DNA of 64,000 bases, taken from contig NZ_OW968402.1 in NCBI RefSeq assembly GCF_943169825.2, positions 1,302,001 through 1,366,000 on the forward strand, read 5' to 3'. The position numbers were made by a program, and so were the translations under genes. The notes under the pieces were generated by a model. That model saw only the letters and a program-made list of their open reading frames with translations, searched no databases and had not been told where the DNA came from. How positions within the stretch are numbered: position 1 is the stretch's first letter; the number at the start of each line of letters is the position of its first letter. This stretch comes from Varibaculum prostatecancerukia (GTDB taxonomy: Bacteria > Actinomycetota > Actinomycetes > Actinomycetales > Actinomycetaceae). This document shows positions 31,710-39,114 of this stretch, in pieces.

Positions 31710-32987
31710 ATGACGAGTTTTGATCTGGAAACCTACACCCAAGGTTTAACTGACTTTATTACGGCATCCCCCTGTGCCGCCTTCACGGCGCACACCCTGT
31801 CTGAGATATATAGCTCCCAGGGCTTTAAACCAGTCGATCCCTCGCAGCCTTGGCCGCAAAAACCCGGACGCTACTTTTTACGCCGCAAGGGCGCCCTCAT
31901 CGCCTGGATCGTACCTGCGGGCTCCCCCAAAGGGTTCCGGATCATCGGCAGCCACACTGACTCTCCGGCATTCAAACTTAAACCCACCCCCGATAGCCTC
32001 AGCCCCGATGGTTGGGGGCAGCTAAACGTAGAAGTTTATGGGGGGATGCTCCCTAACTCTTGGTTAAACCGAGAACTAGGAATCGCCGGGGTCGTTTATG
32101 ACCGCTCCGGACGTTGCCATCTGGTGCGCACCGGAGCAATCGCGACTATCCCCCAACTAGCTCCCCACCTAGATCGCGAATCAGCCAACAAACTGGAATT
32201 AGACCGGCAGCAACACTTGCATCCCCTCTGGTACGTAGGAAGCTCTCAGCGCCGAATCCTTGAGGTAATCGCAGAGCAAGCCGGTCTCAACGGAGCCGGT
32301 GAGATCTCTAGCCATGAGCTCTACACTTTCGATACTCACGAACCCCAACGGCTAGGAACTAACCGCGAGTTCCTGGCATCGGCCCGGCAAGATAATCTGC
32401 TATCCGTTTACAGCGCCACTCAAGCCCTATTAAGCCTGGCAGAAAAGGACTTTCAGGGAGAAAATATTCTGGTCAGCGCAGCTTTTGACCATGAGGAAGT
32501 CGGTTCCCACACCGAAACCGGGGTCGCCGGGCCGCTACTGGAACAGGTTTTACGCCGCTGCGCCCTCACTGAAAATAAACCTGACGCGTTTGAACGGATG
32601 CTGGCGGAGTCCTCGTGCCTATCAGCAGATGTTGCCCACTCAGTAAACCCCAACTATCCCGAAAAACACGACCCCGACACCCGGCCGATGATGGGAGCCG
32701 GACCGGTACTCAAACTCAACGCCTCCCAGCGGTACGCCACCGATGCGCAGGGCTGGCATATTTGGGAGGACGCGGCCAGGCGCTGCGGGGTTAAAACCCA
32801 ATGCTTCGTATCCAACAATGCCGTCACCTGCGGGTCAACTATCGCCCCCATGACTGCTACCCGCCTGGGGATCACCACTATTGATGTGGGGGTACCGATT
32901 TTATCAATGCACTCTGCCCGGGAAATATGTGCCCTTGGCGACCAGGTGGAGATAGCTAAGATAATGCAGTCTTACCTGCAGAAATAA
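31710..32987 (+). CDS. apeB: M18-family aspartyl aminopeptidase
   Basis: This 425-residue cytosolic metallopeptidase has the M18 order of zinc ligands: SHTDSPAFKLKP near residue 80, DHEEVGSHTETG near 258, SADVAHSVNPNYPEKHD near 305 and VPILSMHSAREI near 397. It removes N-terminal acidic residues from peptides. The ATG lies 24 bp after the terminator stem; no partner gene is present. Family assignment is firm; substrate preference is inferred. Confidence 0.93.
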   Translation: MTSFDLETYTQGLTDFITASPCAAFTAHTLSEIYSSQGFKPVDPSQPWPQKPGRYFLRRKGALIAWIVPAGSPKGFRIIGSHTDSPAFKLKPTPDSLSPDGWGQLNVEVYGGMLPNSWLNRELGIAGVVYDRSGRCHLVRTGAIATIPQLAPHLDRESANKLELDRQQHLHPLWYVGSSQRRILEVIAEQAGLNGAGEISSHELYTFDTHEPQRLGTNREFLASARQDNLLSVYSATQALLSLAEKDFQGENILVSAAFDHEEVGSHTETGVAGPLLEQVLRRCALTENKPDAFERMLAESSCLSADVAHSVNPNYPEKHDPDTRPMMGAGPVLKLNASQRYATDAQGWHIWEDAARRCGVKTQCFVSNNAVTCGSTIAPMTATRLGITTIDVGVPILSMHSAREICALGDQVEIAKIMQSYLQK

Positions 32988-32994
32988 CTGTTAG

Positions 32995-33069
32995 TGGTGG
33001 GCCATACTGGTTTCGAACCAGTGACCTCTTCCGTGTGAAGGAAGCGCGCTACCCCTGCGCCAATGGCCC
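32995..33069 (-). tRNA. tRNA-Val (CAC anticodon)
   Basis: Acceptor GGGCCAT/ATGGCCC, D-arm GGCGCAGGGGTAGCGC, anticodon stem CTTCC/GGAAG with loop TTCACAC (anticodon CAC), T-arm ACTGG/CCAGT with TTCGAAA, discriminator A and an encoded CCA. It lies 8 bp from the aminopeptidase stop on the opposite strand. Confidence 0.95.
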
Positions 33070-33133
33070 CTTGAACTGAAACTACGTTACCGGATTTTGA
33101 GGGCGCAAACCAAATCCACCAATCTTCTGGTAC

Positions 33134-33222
33134 GCTTCTGGTAGCACGGGAGCTTTCGAGCTGAGAGGAAGCAAAACGCTTCGACCGTTACACCTGATCC
33201 AGGTAATGCTGGCGCAGGAAGC
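33134..33222 (+). promoter_or_regulatory. TPP riboswitch (THI element)
   Basis: GCTTC (33134-33138) and GAAGC (33218-33222) close P1. The conserved CTGAGAGG (33161-33168) and CCTGATCCAGGTAATGCTGG (33193-33212) are the pyrimidine- and pyrophosphate-sensing segments of the thiamine pyrophosphate aptamer. It sits 33 bp before the first gene of a five-gene operon. In actinobacteria it usually acts by hiding the ribosome-binding site when TPP is high. Confidence 0.95.
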
Positions 33223-33255
33223 TGGTTCACCTGTGCGCATATTTAGGAGGCACAG

Positions 33256-34389
33256 ATGGACCGGGAACAACAGCTAAAAGTGGTAAATAACCAGTGGCCA
33301 CCCCTTAGCGCCTGTAAAGCCACCGAAGTTTTAAATGAAATCCCAGAGTTTCGCGAGGAGCGAATCGCTAAGCTCTCTCCCTCTTCACGCCCCATGGCTG
33401 CCGCCGGCTTGCTGAAAACCGCTAGCGGCAAACAGGTATTTTTAAAGCGCTACCACCACCATCTGGTCAGCGAAAATGAGCTGGAGGCTAAGCACTCCTT
33501 TGTTAATCAGCTGGCAGAAAGCGGCTTTTCTACCCCGCGTTTTTTCTCTTTCAACCCCAGGGGGACCGTGCTCCGCTTAGGAGAGTGGATTTTTGAGGCT
33601 TCCCAAGGCGCCCCCGGGCAAGACCGCTACCGGGATCTGCGCTCCTGGCTACCCCCGAAAACCAGTGAAGAGGCGGTGGAACTGGGGAGGGTAGCTGCCC
33701 GCTTACGCCTGGCCAGTCAAAAAATAAAACCGCTGTCGCTAGAACCCGGCCCCTATCAAAACCGGATAGAGCTAATGCTGGGAGACCCGTTGGCGCGCCT
33801 AGCAGACTTCTTAAATACCCATCCGGTACTTGATACCTATTTGAAGGAAAATGGAGCCGACCTAGCGGGAGCGCTGGAGCCTTTGCGACCCTTAGCAATA
33901 ACGCTTACTCCTTTAAAGAGCGCCCCGCGCTACTTTACCCATGGCGACCTGCATGTTTCCAATACTTTTTGGGAAGGAAATGAAATTACTTCCCTGATTG
34001 ATTTTGGACTCGCCTGCCCAAATCCCCCGCTTTTCGACCTGGCGGTGCTCCTGGAGCGCCACAGCATCGACTGGATAAGTATTACCGAGGGTAAAACTGA
34101 CAGCTACTGGCCGGAAGTCGCCGGTGACTTACTAAGTGGCTATGGGCAGGTCTTGCCGCTGTCCGGAGAAGAAATCGAGATGCTCGGCGCCATGATTGCC
34201 CTGTGTAACGTAGAGTTTTCCCTTTCTGCTATCGAATACGACCTGCTCGCTCCAATCGATCCGCAGATTAAAGACTGGGCCTGGAATATTGGGTTCCAGG
34301 GTCATAGCCAATGGTTTCTGACCGAACCAGGCAAAAAATATTTATCAACCATCAATCAACTAGCGAAAGAAAGAGCATGCGAAAAATAG
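33256..34389 (+). CDS. APH/choline-kinase-fold phosphotransferase in the thiamine operon
   Basis: This 377-residue protein kinase-like enzyme has FLKRYHHH near residue 61 as the likely ATP-lysine strand. The catalytic loop is FTHGDLHVSNTFWEG near 229 (HGDxxxxN) and LIDFGLA (the DFG equivalent) follows near 252. RBS TTTAGGAGGCAC precedes the ATG. Being first behind a TPP riboswitch, it should phosphorylate thiamine, hydroxymethylpyrimidine or a related precursor, by analogy with ThiK-type kinases. The operon context is strong, the exact substrate inferred. Its 3' end overlaps the lipoprotein gene by 13 bp. Confidence 0.85.
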   Translation: MDREQQLKVVNNQWPPLSACKATEVLNEIPEFREERIAKLSPSSRPMAAAGLLKTASGKQVFLKRYHHHLVSENELEAKHSFVNQLAESGFSTPRFFSFNPRGTVLRLGEWIFEASQGAPGQDRYRDLRSWLPPKTSEEAVELGRVAARLRLASQKIKPLSLEPGPYQNRIELMLGDPLARLADFLNTHPVLDTYLKENGADLAGALEPLRPLAITLTPLKSAPRYFTHGDLHVSNTFWEGNEITSLIDFGLACPNPPLFDLAVLLERHSIDWISITEGKTDSYWPEVAGDLLSGYGQVLPLSGEEIEMLGAMIALCNVEFSLSAIEYDLLAPIDPQIKDWAWNIGFQGHSQWFLTEPGKKYLSTINQLAKERACEK

Positions 34390-35408
34390 CTACCGCATTA
34401 GCCTGCACTCTAGCCCTAACCCTGGCGGGGTGTTCCACCGGATCTAGTTCCGCAACTAAAGATCCCGAATTGAAGAACACTTCGGTGATTTTAGACTGGA
34501 CTCCTAACACTAACCACACCGGGATCTATGTCGCCAAAGAAAAAGGTTTTTACCGGGAAGCGGGACTAAACGTAAAGGTAATGGGTTTTTCTAAGAGCGG
34601 CGTGGAATCAGTAATGGCTGCCAAAGGCGCGGATTTTGGGTTCTCTGGCACCGACTCTATCGCCTCCTCGAAGGCCTCGAACCTGGGAATCAAAATGGTG
34701 TTCAACCTGCAACCGAAATCCTCCTATATGGTGGGATTTTTGGATAAGGCTGATATCCAGCGTCCCCGGGATTTAGACGGTAAAACCCTCGCTGACTTCG
34801 GGGGCGGCTATCAACATATCGCCACCAGAATGCTGATTCAAAAGGACGGCGGAAAGGGCGATTTCAAGAAGGTAGTCGCCGGTGCCCAAACCTTACAGGC
34901 GGTAGAGAATGAACGCGCCGACTTTGCGGAACTGCTGTCTACCTGGGAGGGAATCGAGGCGGAACAGAGCGGCTATAAACTACGCTACTTTGACTACGAA
35001 AAGTACGGGGTGCCTACTACCCCGGCGCTGCTCGGGATATCCACTCGCGCAGATCTGATCAAAGATAATCCGCAGCTAGTGCGCGCCTTCGTGCAAGCCA
35101 CCCAAAAGGGTTACCAGTGGGCGATAGACCACCCCAAAGAGGCCGCTAAGATCCTGATGGATGCTAATCCGCAGGCAAAGCTAGATGCCAAATTGGTTAA
35201 CGCCTCCCAGGAGAAACTTTCCAAAGAATATTGGCCAGATGCGGCCGGCACTGTCGGTCACGCCGATATGGACAAGTGGCAAAGCTACTTGGACTTCATT
35301 ATTGAGCAAAAACTGGTTGCTGACGGAGATGGAAAACCCTACACGCAAAAGATTTCCGCCCCCGAGGTAGTAACCAATGAATTCCTAGCCAAAACCAGCA
35401 GTAAATGA
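34377..35408 (+). CDS. thiY: Thiamine-precursor binding lipoprotein (NMT1/THI5-like)
   Basis: ATG 34377 gives 343 residues with a lipoprotein signal MRKIATALACTLALTLAGC (lipobox LAGC). The NMT1/THI5-like periplasmic-binding fold follows: LDWTPNTNHTGIYVAKEKGF near residue 40, then GSGSDSIA-type and DGKTLADFGGGYQH segments. Homologues (ThiY) bind formylaminopyrimidine or HMP for the ThiXYZ transporter. It is anchored outside the membrane and coupled to the permease gene by a 4-bp overlap. The upstream in-frame ATG at 34311 lies within the kinase gene. Confidence 0.9.
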   Translation: MRKIATALACTLALTLAGCSTGSSSATKDPELKNTSVILDWTPNTNHTGIYVAKEKGFYREAGLNVKVMGFSKSGVESVMAAKGADFGFSGTDSIASSKASNLGIKMVFNLQPKSSYMVGFLDKADIQRPRDLDGKTLADFGGGYQHIATRMLIQKDGGKGDFKKVVAGAQTLQAVENERADFAELLSTWEGIEAEQSGYKLRYFDYEKYGVPTTPALLGISTRADLIKDNPQLVRAFVQATQKGYQWAIDHPKEAAKILMDANPQAKLDAKLVNASQEKLSKEYWPDAAGTVGHADMDKWQSYLDFIIEQKLVADGDGKPYTQKISAPEVVTNEFLAKTSSK

Positions 35409-36154
35409 AACATAGCTCGCGTCTAGTCGCCGCCGGACTGGTCCTGTTAACCCTGGCTCTGTGGGAAGGGGTGTGCCGTCTGGGGCAAGTTAACCCCAAG
35501 CTGCTACCTGCCCCCAGCGTGATTATAAAAGCGGGGATAGCAGACTGGCCGGCGGCCTCGCTCGCCACGCAAGTAACTTTGATTGAAGTACTGGCGGGTA
35601 CCTCGCTAGCGATTATTTCCGGGATAGCGATTTCTTTCGCCCTGTGGCGGGCGAAAACATTCGGTAAAGCGGTGATGCCGCTGCTGGTAATCTCCCAAAC
35701 GATTCCTGTAGTAGCCATCGCTCCCCTGCTGATTATCTGGTTCGGCTTTGGTATGACCTCGAAAATCCTCCTGGTGGCCTTGTTTGGGGTTTTCCCACTT
35801 ATCGTGGCTTTCACTAAAGGGCTATCTGCGCCCTCGCGCGACCAGATAGATGTGGCGCGCTCTCTGGGAGCCTCCCCCGCCTGGATATTCGCCCATCTGC
35901 GAATGCCGGCAGCCCTGGGAGACTTTATGACCGGACTACGCATCGCGGTCACCTACGGTCCCGCCACTGCCGCCACTGCCGAGTTCGTGGGGGCAGAAAA
36001 TGGTTTGGGGATTTATCTACTCACTGCCCAAGGATCTTTCCGAACAGAACTAGTGTTCTTCGGAGCCGGAATCTTGACCTTGATGACCTTAGCAGCCTAC
36101 CTGCTGGTAGAACTGGCCGAACGCATCTTAATCCCCTGGAAGAAGGCAAAATGA
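35405..36154 (+). CDS. thiX: ABC permease of thiamine-precursor transporter
   Basis: This 249-residue protein has six membrane helices and the binding-protein-dependent permease signature EAA loop (DVARSLGASPAWIFAHLRMP near residue 150). It is the membrane part of the ThiXYZ-type importer and overlaps the lipoprotein gene upstream and the ATPase gene downstream by 4 bp each. Confidence 0.9.
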   Translation: MKHSSRLVAAGLVLLTLALWEGVCRLGQVNPKLLPAPSVIIKAGIADWPAASLATQVTLIEVLAGTSLAIISGIAISFALWRAKTFGKAVMPLLVISQTIPVVAIAPLLIIWFGFGMTSKILLVALFGVFPLIVAFTKGLSAPSRDQIDVARSLGASPAWIFAHLRMPAALGDFMTGLRIAVTYGPATAATAEFVGAENGLGIYLLTAQGSFRTELVFFGAGILTLMTLAAYLLVELAERILIPWKKAK

Positions 36155-36933
36155 GCCTACTAGAAATATCAGAGGTAACGAAGAAATTTACTACCCCGCC
36201 CCTGATTGCCTTGGAGGACGTGGGGATAACTATCACTGCAGGAACGGTAACGGCCCTGGTGGGACCCTCAGGTTGCGGAAAATCGACCTTGCTGCGGATA
36301 ATCGCCGGTCTCAGCTCCCCAGATCAGGGAAAAATCACTTGGTCTGTGCCAGAACCCCTAGTTGCCTTGATGCCGCAACGCGATGGACTATTTTCTTGGA
36401 ACACGATTGAAGATAACGTGGCCCTCCCGCTACGTATCCGGGGAGTGACCCGCCGGGAAGCCCGCGAGCGCGCCCGCGCCCTCCTCGCTCAGTTTGAGCT
36501 ACAACAATTTTCCCGCGCCTACCCGGCGCAACTGTCCGGGGGGATGCGTTCGCGAGTTGCTTTTTTGCGCACTATGCTCGCCAAACCGACCTTAATCGCC
36601 CTGGATGAACCTTTCGGGGCTCTCGATCAAATAACCCGGGCTCAAATGCAACGCTGGCTCTGGCAAGCTACTCGCAGCCGCGGTTTAACCCTCCTGCTAG
36701 TCACGCACGATATTGCCGAGGCAGTAACCCTAGCTGACCGCGTGTTGGTGATGTCCGAGCGCCCGGGCCGCATCATCGCGGACGTAGCGATCCAGATTCC
36801 GGAACGTGCCGAGTTTTTATCGGCAGACTCACCGGCAGCGACCGGAAGTTCTACTCACCGGACCGGTCTACGTACCACACCTAAATTTGTGACCGCTTAT
36901 CAAGAAATCGAAAACGCCCTCTGGGGCAATTAA
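36151..36933 (+). CDS. thiZ: ABC ATPase of thiamine-precursor transporter
   Basis: This 260-residue ATPase has Walker A GPSGCGKSTLLRIIAG, Q-loop MPQRDGLFSW, signature LSGGMRSRVAFLRTM, Walker B LIALDEPFGALDQ and H-loop VTHD. It closely follows the nitrate/sulfonate/taurine-type importer ATPases, the group including ThiZ. The C-terminal 30 residues are Ser/Thr-rich and poorly conserved. Confidence 0.9.
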   Translation: MSLLEISEVTKKFTTPPLIALEDVGITITAGTVTALVGPSGCGKSTLLRIIAGLSSPDQGKITWSVPEPLVALMPQRDGLFSWNTIEDNVALPLRIRGVTRREARERARALLAQFELQQFSRAYPAQLSGGMRSRVAFLRTMLAKPTLIALDEPFGALDQITRAQMQRWLWQATRSRGLTLLLVTHDIAEAVTLADRVLVMSERPGRIIADVAIQIPERAEFLSADSPAATGSSTHRTGLRTTPKFVTAYQEIENALWGN

Positions 36934-36946
36934 ATAAGGAGAAAAA

Positions 36947-37861
36947 ATGGATTTAACCCGAATCCGCTTGGAATATGTAGTTACTTGGCCTAACCACGCA
37001 GGCCTTTTCGTCGCCCGCAAAAAAGGGTGGTACCAAGAAGCGGGACTAGATGTTGATATCTCTTGGGACGGTTTCGACCGCGGCACCCCCGCACAGCTAA
37101 CTGCTAAAGGCGAGTTCCAGTTTGCCTCCATTAGGCTGGGAGAACTGCTGGAAACCCGCCACAGCGACCACCCCTTCGTAGCCGTCGCTACCTTTAATCA
37201 AAACCAACTAGGTGGGGTGATTACTCTCCAGGAGAAGGGGATTCGCCGTTTTCGAGATTTAGAAGGAAAAACCGTCTCAATTCCGCCGGTTAAACGGCTC
37301 ATCCAAATGGTAGTGGAAGCCGTCGAAAAAGATGGCGGTGATTTTTCCAAGGTAAATGTCGTGGATCCCGGAGTATTCGAACCCGATATTCGCGCAGTTG
37401 AAAAAGGCAAATATGACGCTATTTTCAATGTTCTAGGCTGGGAAGCCTACCAGGGCAGTAAACCATTCTCCGAGGTAGTCCAACTATCCTTTGACGAAAT
37501 GGGAGTTACTCCCCACCACGCCTATTTCCTGTGCGTGGAAGAAAGCTATCTGCGTAGCCACGAAGATCAGGTACGGGCGTTCCTGGCTGCCACTGGCCGC
37601 GGCTACGATTTTGCTCGTGACCAGCAGCCAGAAACCGTAGACATTCTGGCTTCTACTATGTGCGCTAGTGAAGAGGATACCTTGACCGCGTCCCTCAAAT
37701 TCATGGCACCGTCCTGGCATGCACCCTCGGGGCGCTGGGGCGAGATGGATGCGGAAGTGATTCGTTCCTACACCACTTGGATGAGCGAAAACGGCTTTAC
37801 TACTGCTACCTTAGCGGACGTGGAGGGTGCTTGGACTAACGAGTACCTGCCCGAAAAGTAG
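36947..37861 (+). CDS. NMT1/THI5-like protein without a signal peptide
   Basis: This 304-residue second NMT1/THI5-fold protein starts with the fold itself: LEYVVTWPNHAGLFVARKKG from residue 8, then WYQEAGLDVDISWDG. The ATG has a strong RBS (AAGGAG, 7 nt spacing) and no signal peptide or lipobox can be added upstream, so it should be cytosolic. It lacks the CCCFC motif of yeast Thi5. Possible roles are a pyrimidine carrier, an HMP-P synthase-like enzyme or a regulator; none is shown by the sequence. It is the last gene of the TPP-riboswitch operon. Confidence 0.82.
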   Translation: MDLTRIRLEYVVTWPNHAGLFVARKKGWYQEAGLDVDISWDGFDRGTPAQLTAKGEFQFASIRLGELLETRHSDHPFVAVATFNQNQLGGVITLQEKGIRRFRDLEGKTVSIPPVKRLIQMVVEAVEKDGGDFSKVNVVDPGVFEPDIRAVEKGKYDAIFNVLGWEAYQGSKPFSEVVQLSFDEMGVTPHHAYFLCVEESYLRSHEDQVRAFLAATGRGYDFARDQQPETVDILASTMCASEEDTLTASLKFMAPSWHAPSGRWGEMDAEVIRSYTTWMSENGFTTATLADVEGAWTNEYLPEK

Positions 37862-37875
37862 GCATCGTCAATAGA

Positions 37876-37938
37876 GTTTTCGGCTCGGGTACCTAAAATT
37901 GCTAGCAAAACTAGCAGGTATCCGAGCCGAAACTTTTT
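37876..37938. terminator. Bidirectional terminator between the thiamine operon and terC
   Basis: AGTTTTCGGCTCGGGTACCT pairs with AGGTATCCGAGCCGAAACT around a 21-nt loop that itself contains GCTAG/CTAGC. TTTTT follows on the plus strand, and the A-rich left side gives a weaker T-tract on the minus strand for terC. Confidence 0.9.
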
Positions 37939-37943
37939 GGTCC

Positions 37944-38987
37944 TTAGTCCTGTTGCGGATTAGCTTTCTGGTGCCGCTGAGAGTACCAAATCGACAGCAA
38001 CGCGGTACCTACGAGGACCACTAGGATGTAGCCCATCGAAAAGCCAATAGAAGGTTCGGGGACCACCTGCGCCCATTTTTCTATTCCCAGGAAGGGGGCT
38101 TCGTGAGCGGCGTGGATAATCAGTTTTACCCCGATGAATCCCAGGATTAGGGCCAGGCCGTAATGTAGGAACGCCAGGCGTTCTAAGAGCCCATCTACGA
38201 GGAAGAACAGTTGCCGCAGCCCCATCAGAGAGAAAGCGGTAGCGGCGAAAACAATGAAGGGGTGTTTAGTTAGGCCAAAAATCGCGGGGATAGAGTCAAA
38301 CGCGAACATTAGATCCGCAGATCCAATCGCGATAATCACCAAGAACATGGGGGTTACATAGGTTTTCCCGCGGTGGCGATAGAGCAGTTTTGCTTCTCGG
38401 AAGCCTTCGGAGACCGGCAGTACCCGCCGCACCAGGGTAGTGAATTTATTTTCCTGGTACCCTTCTGCAGATTCCCCCTCGTCCTCTTTGGTTATTCCTT
38501 CCCGCGCCTGACTGATCGCGGTGTAGATCAAGAACAGACCGAAGAGGTAAAAGATCCAGGCGAACTCGTTGATCAAAGCGGCGCCTATCAGGATAAATGC
38601 TAGGCGCAGTACCATAGAGATCACGATTCCTAGCATGATCACTTTTTGCTGATAGGCGCGGGGAACTTTGAAACCATTCAAGATAATAATGAATACAAAC
38701 AGGTTATCCAGGGACAGCGACCATTCGGTGATCCAACCTGCCCAATACTGTGCGGCTAGATTCAGATCCCATTGCAGCCACACCACTAATCCGAAGGCGG
38801 CCGCAATCGCCATATAGATACCGGACCAGATAGCGGCCTCTTTAATAGTGGGTTCGTGGGCTTTGCTGACGTGTCCGCGGAAATCTACAATCAGCAGCGC
38901 CAGAATAATCACTGCCAGCAACACCCAGTTCCACCAGTGAATTACCTCGTGTCCAGGGGTGGCATTAAGCGCAGGCATCAGACCCAT
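37944..38987 (-). CDS. TerC-family membrane protein, probable manganese exporter
   Basis: This 347-residue protein has about nine membrane helices and both TerC acidic motifs: EWSLSLDNLFVFIIIL near residue 90 and IGSADLMFAFDSIPAIFGL near 220. TerC/Alx proteins export Mn2+ or assist metal loading of exported proteins. The ATG at 38987 has GGAGAA 8 nt upstream. The 5' leader carries a yybP-ykoY-type element, consistent with Mn2+ induction. It follows the P-type ATPase gene in the same direction. Confidence 0.88.
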   Translation of the reverse strand: MGLMPALNATPGHEVIHWWNWVLLAVIILALLIVDFRGHVSKAHEPTIKEAAIWSGIYMAIAAAFGLVVWLQWDLNLAAQYWAGWITEWSLSLDNLFVFIIILNGFKVPRAYQQKVIMLGIVISMVLRLAFILIGAALINEFAWIFYLFGLFLIYTAISQAREGITKEDEGESAEGYQENKFTTLVRRVLPVSEGFREAKLLYRHRGKTYVTPMFLVIIAIGSADLMFAFDSIPAIFGLTKHPFIVFAATAFSLMGLRQLFFLVDGLLERLAFLHYGLALILGFIGVKLIIHAAHEAPFLGIEKWAQVVPEPSIGFSMGYILVVLVGTALLSIWYSQRHQKANPQQD

Positions 38988-38995
38988 GCAGCGTT

Positions 38996-39112
38996 CTCCA
39001 TTTCGTTGGCGTTGTCTATGCTCAGGTCTTCTTCCGCCTTTTCAGGCCGAACCAGCCGGGCAAGTTTGCCGTGATGACGACTGGCCTGTTGATGGAAGTA
39101 CTCCCCTTCCGG
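38996..39112 (-). promoter_or_regulatory. yybP-ykoY-type (Mn2+) riboswitch
   Basis: On the minus strand the 127-bp leader of terC contains GGGGAGTA (39099-39106) followed by CGTCATCACGGC (39068-39079). CCGGCTGG, a GGCCTGAAAAGGC hairpin and GAAGAAGACCTGAGC come next. This order and the TerC-type target fit the yybP-ykoY class, which binds Mn2+. It starts within a few bases of the ATPase stop codon, so it can act on read-through as well as on a local promoter. Confidence 0.75.
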
Positions 39113-39114
39113 AT

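Noticed and set aside
33082-33270. 62-codon minus-strand frame over the TPP riboswitch
   Set aside because: It overlaps a clear aptamer on the other strand and lacks a start signal.
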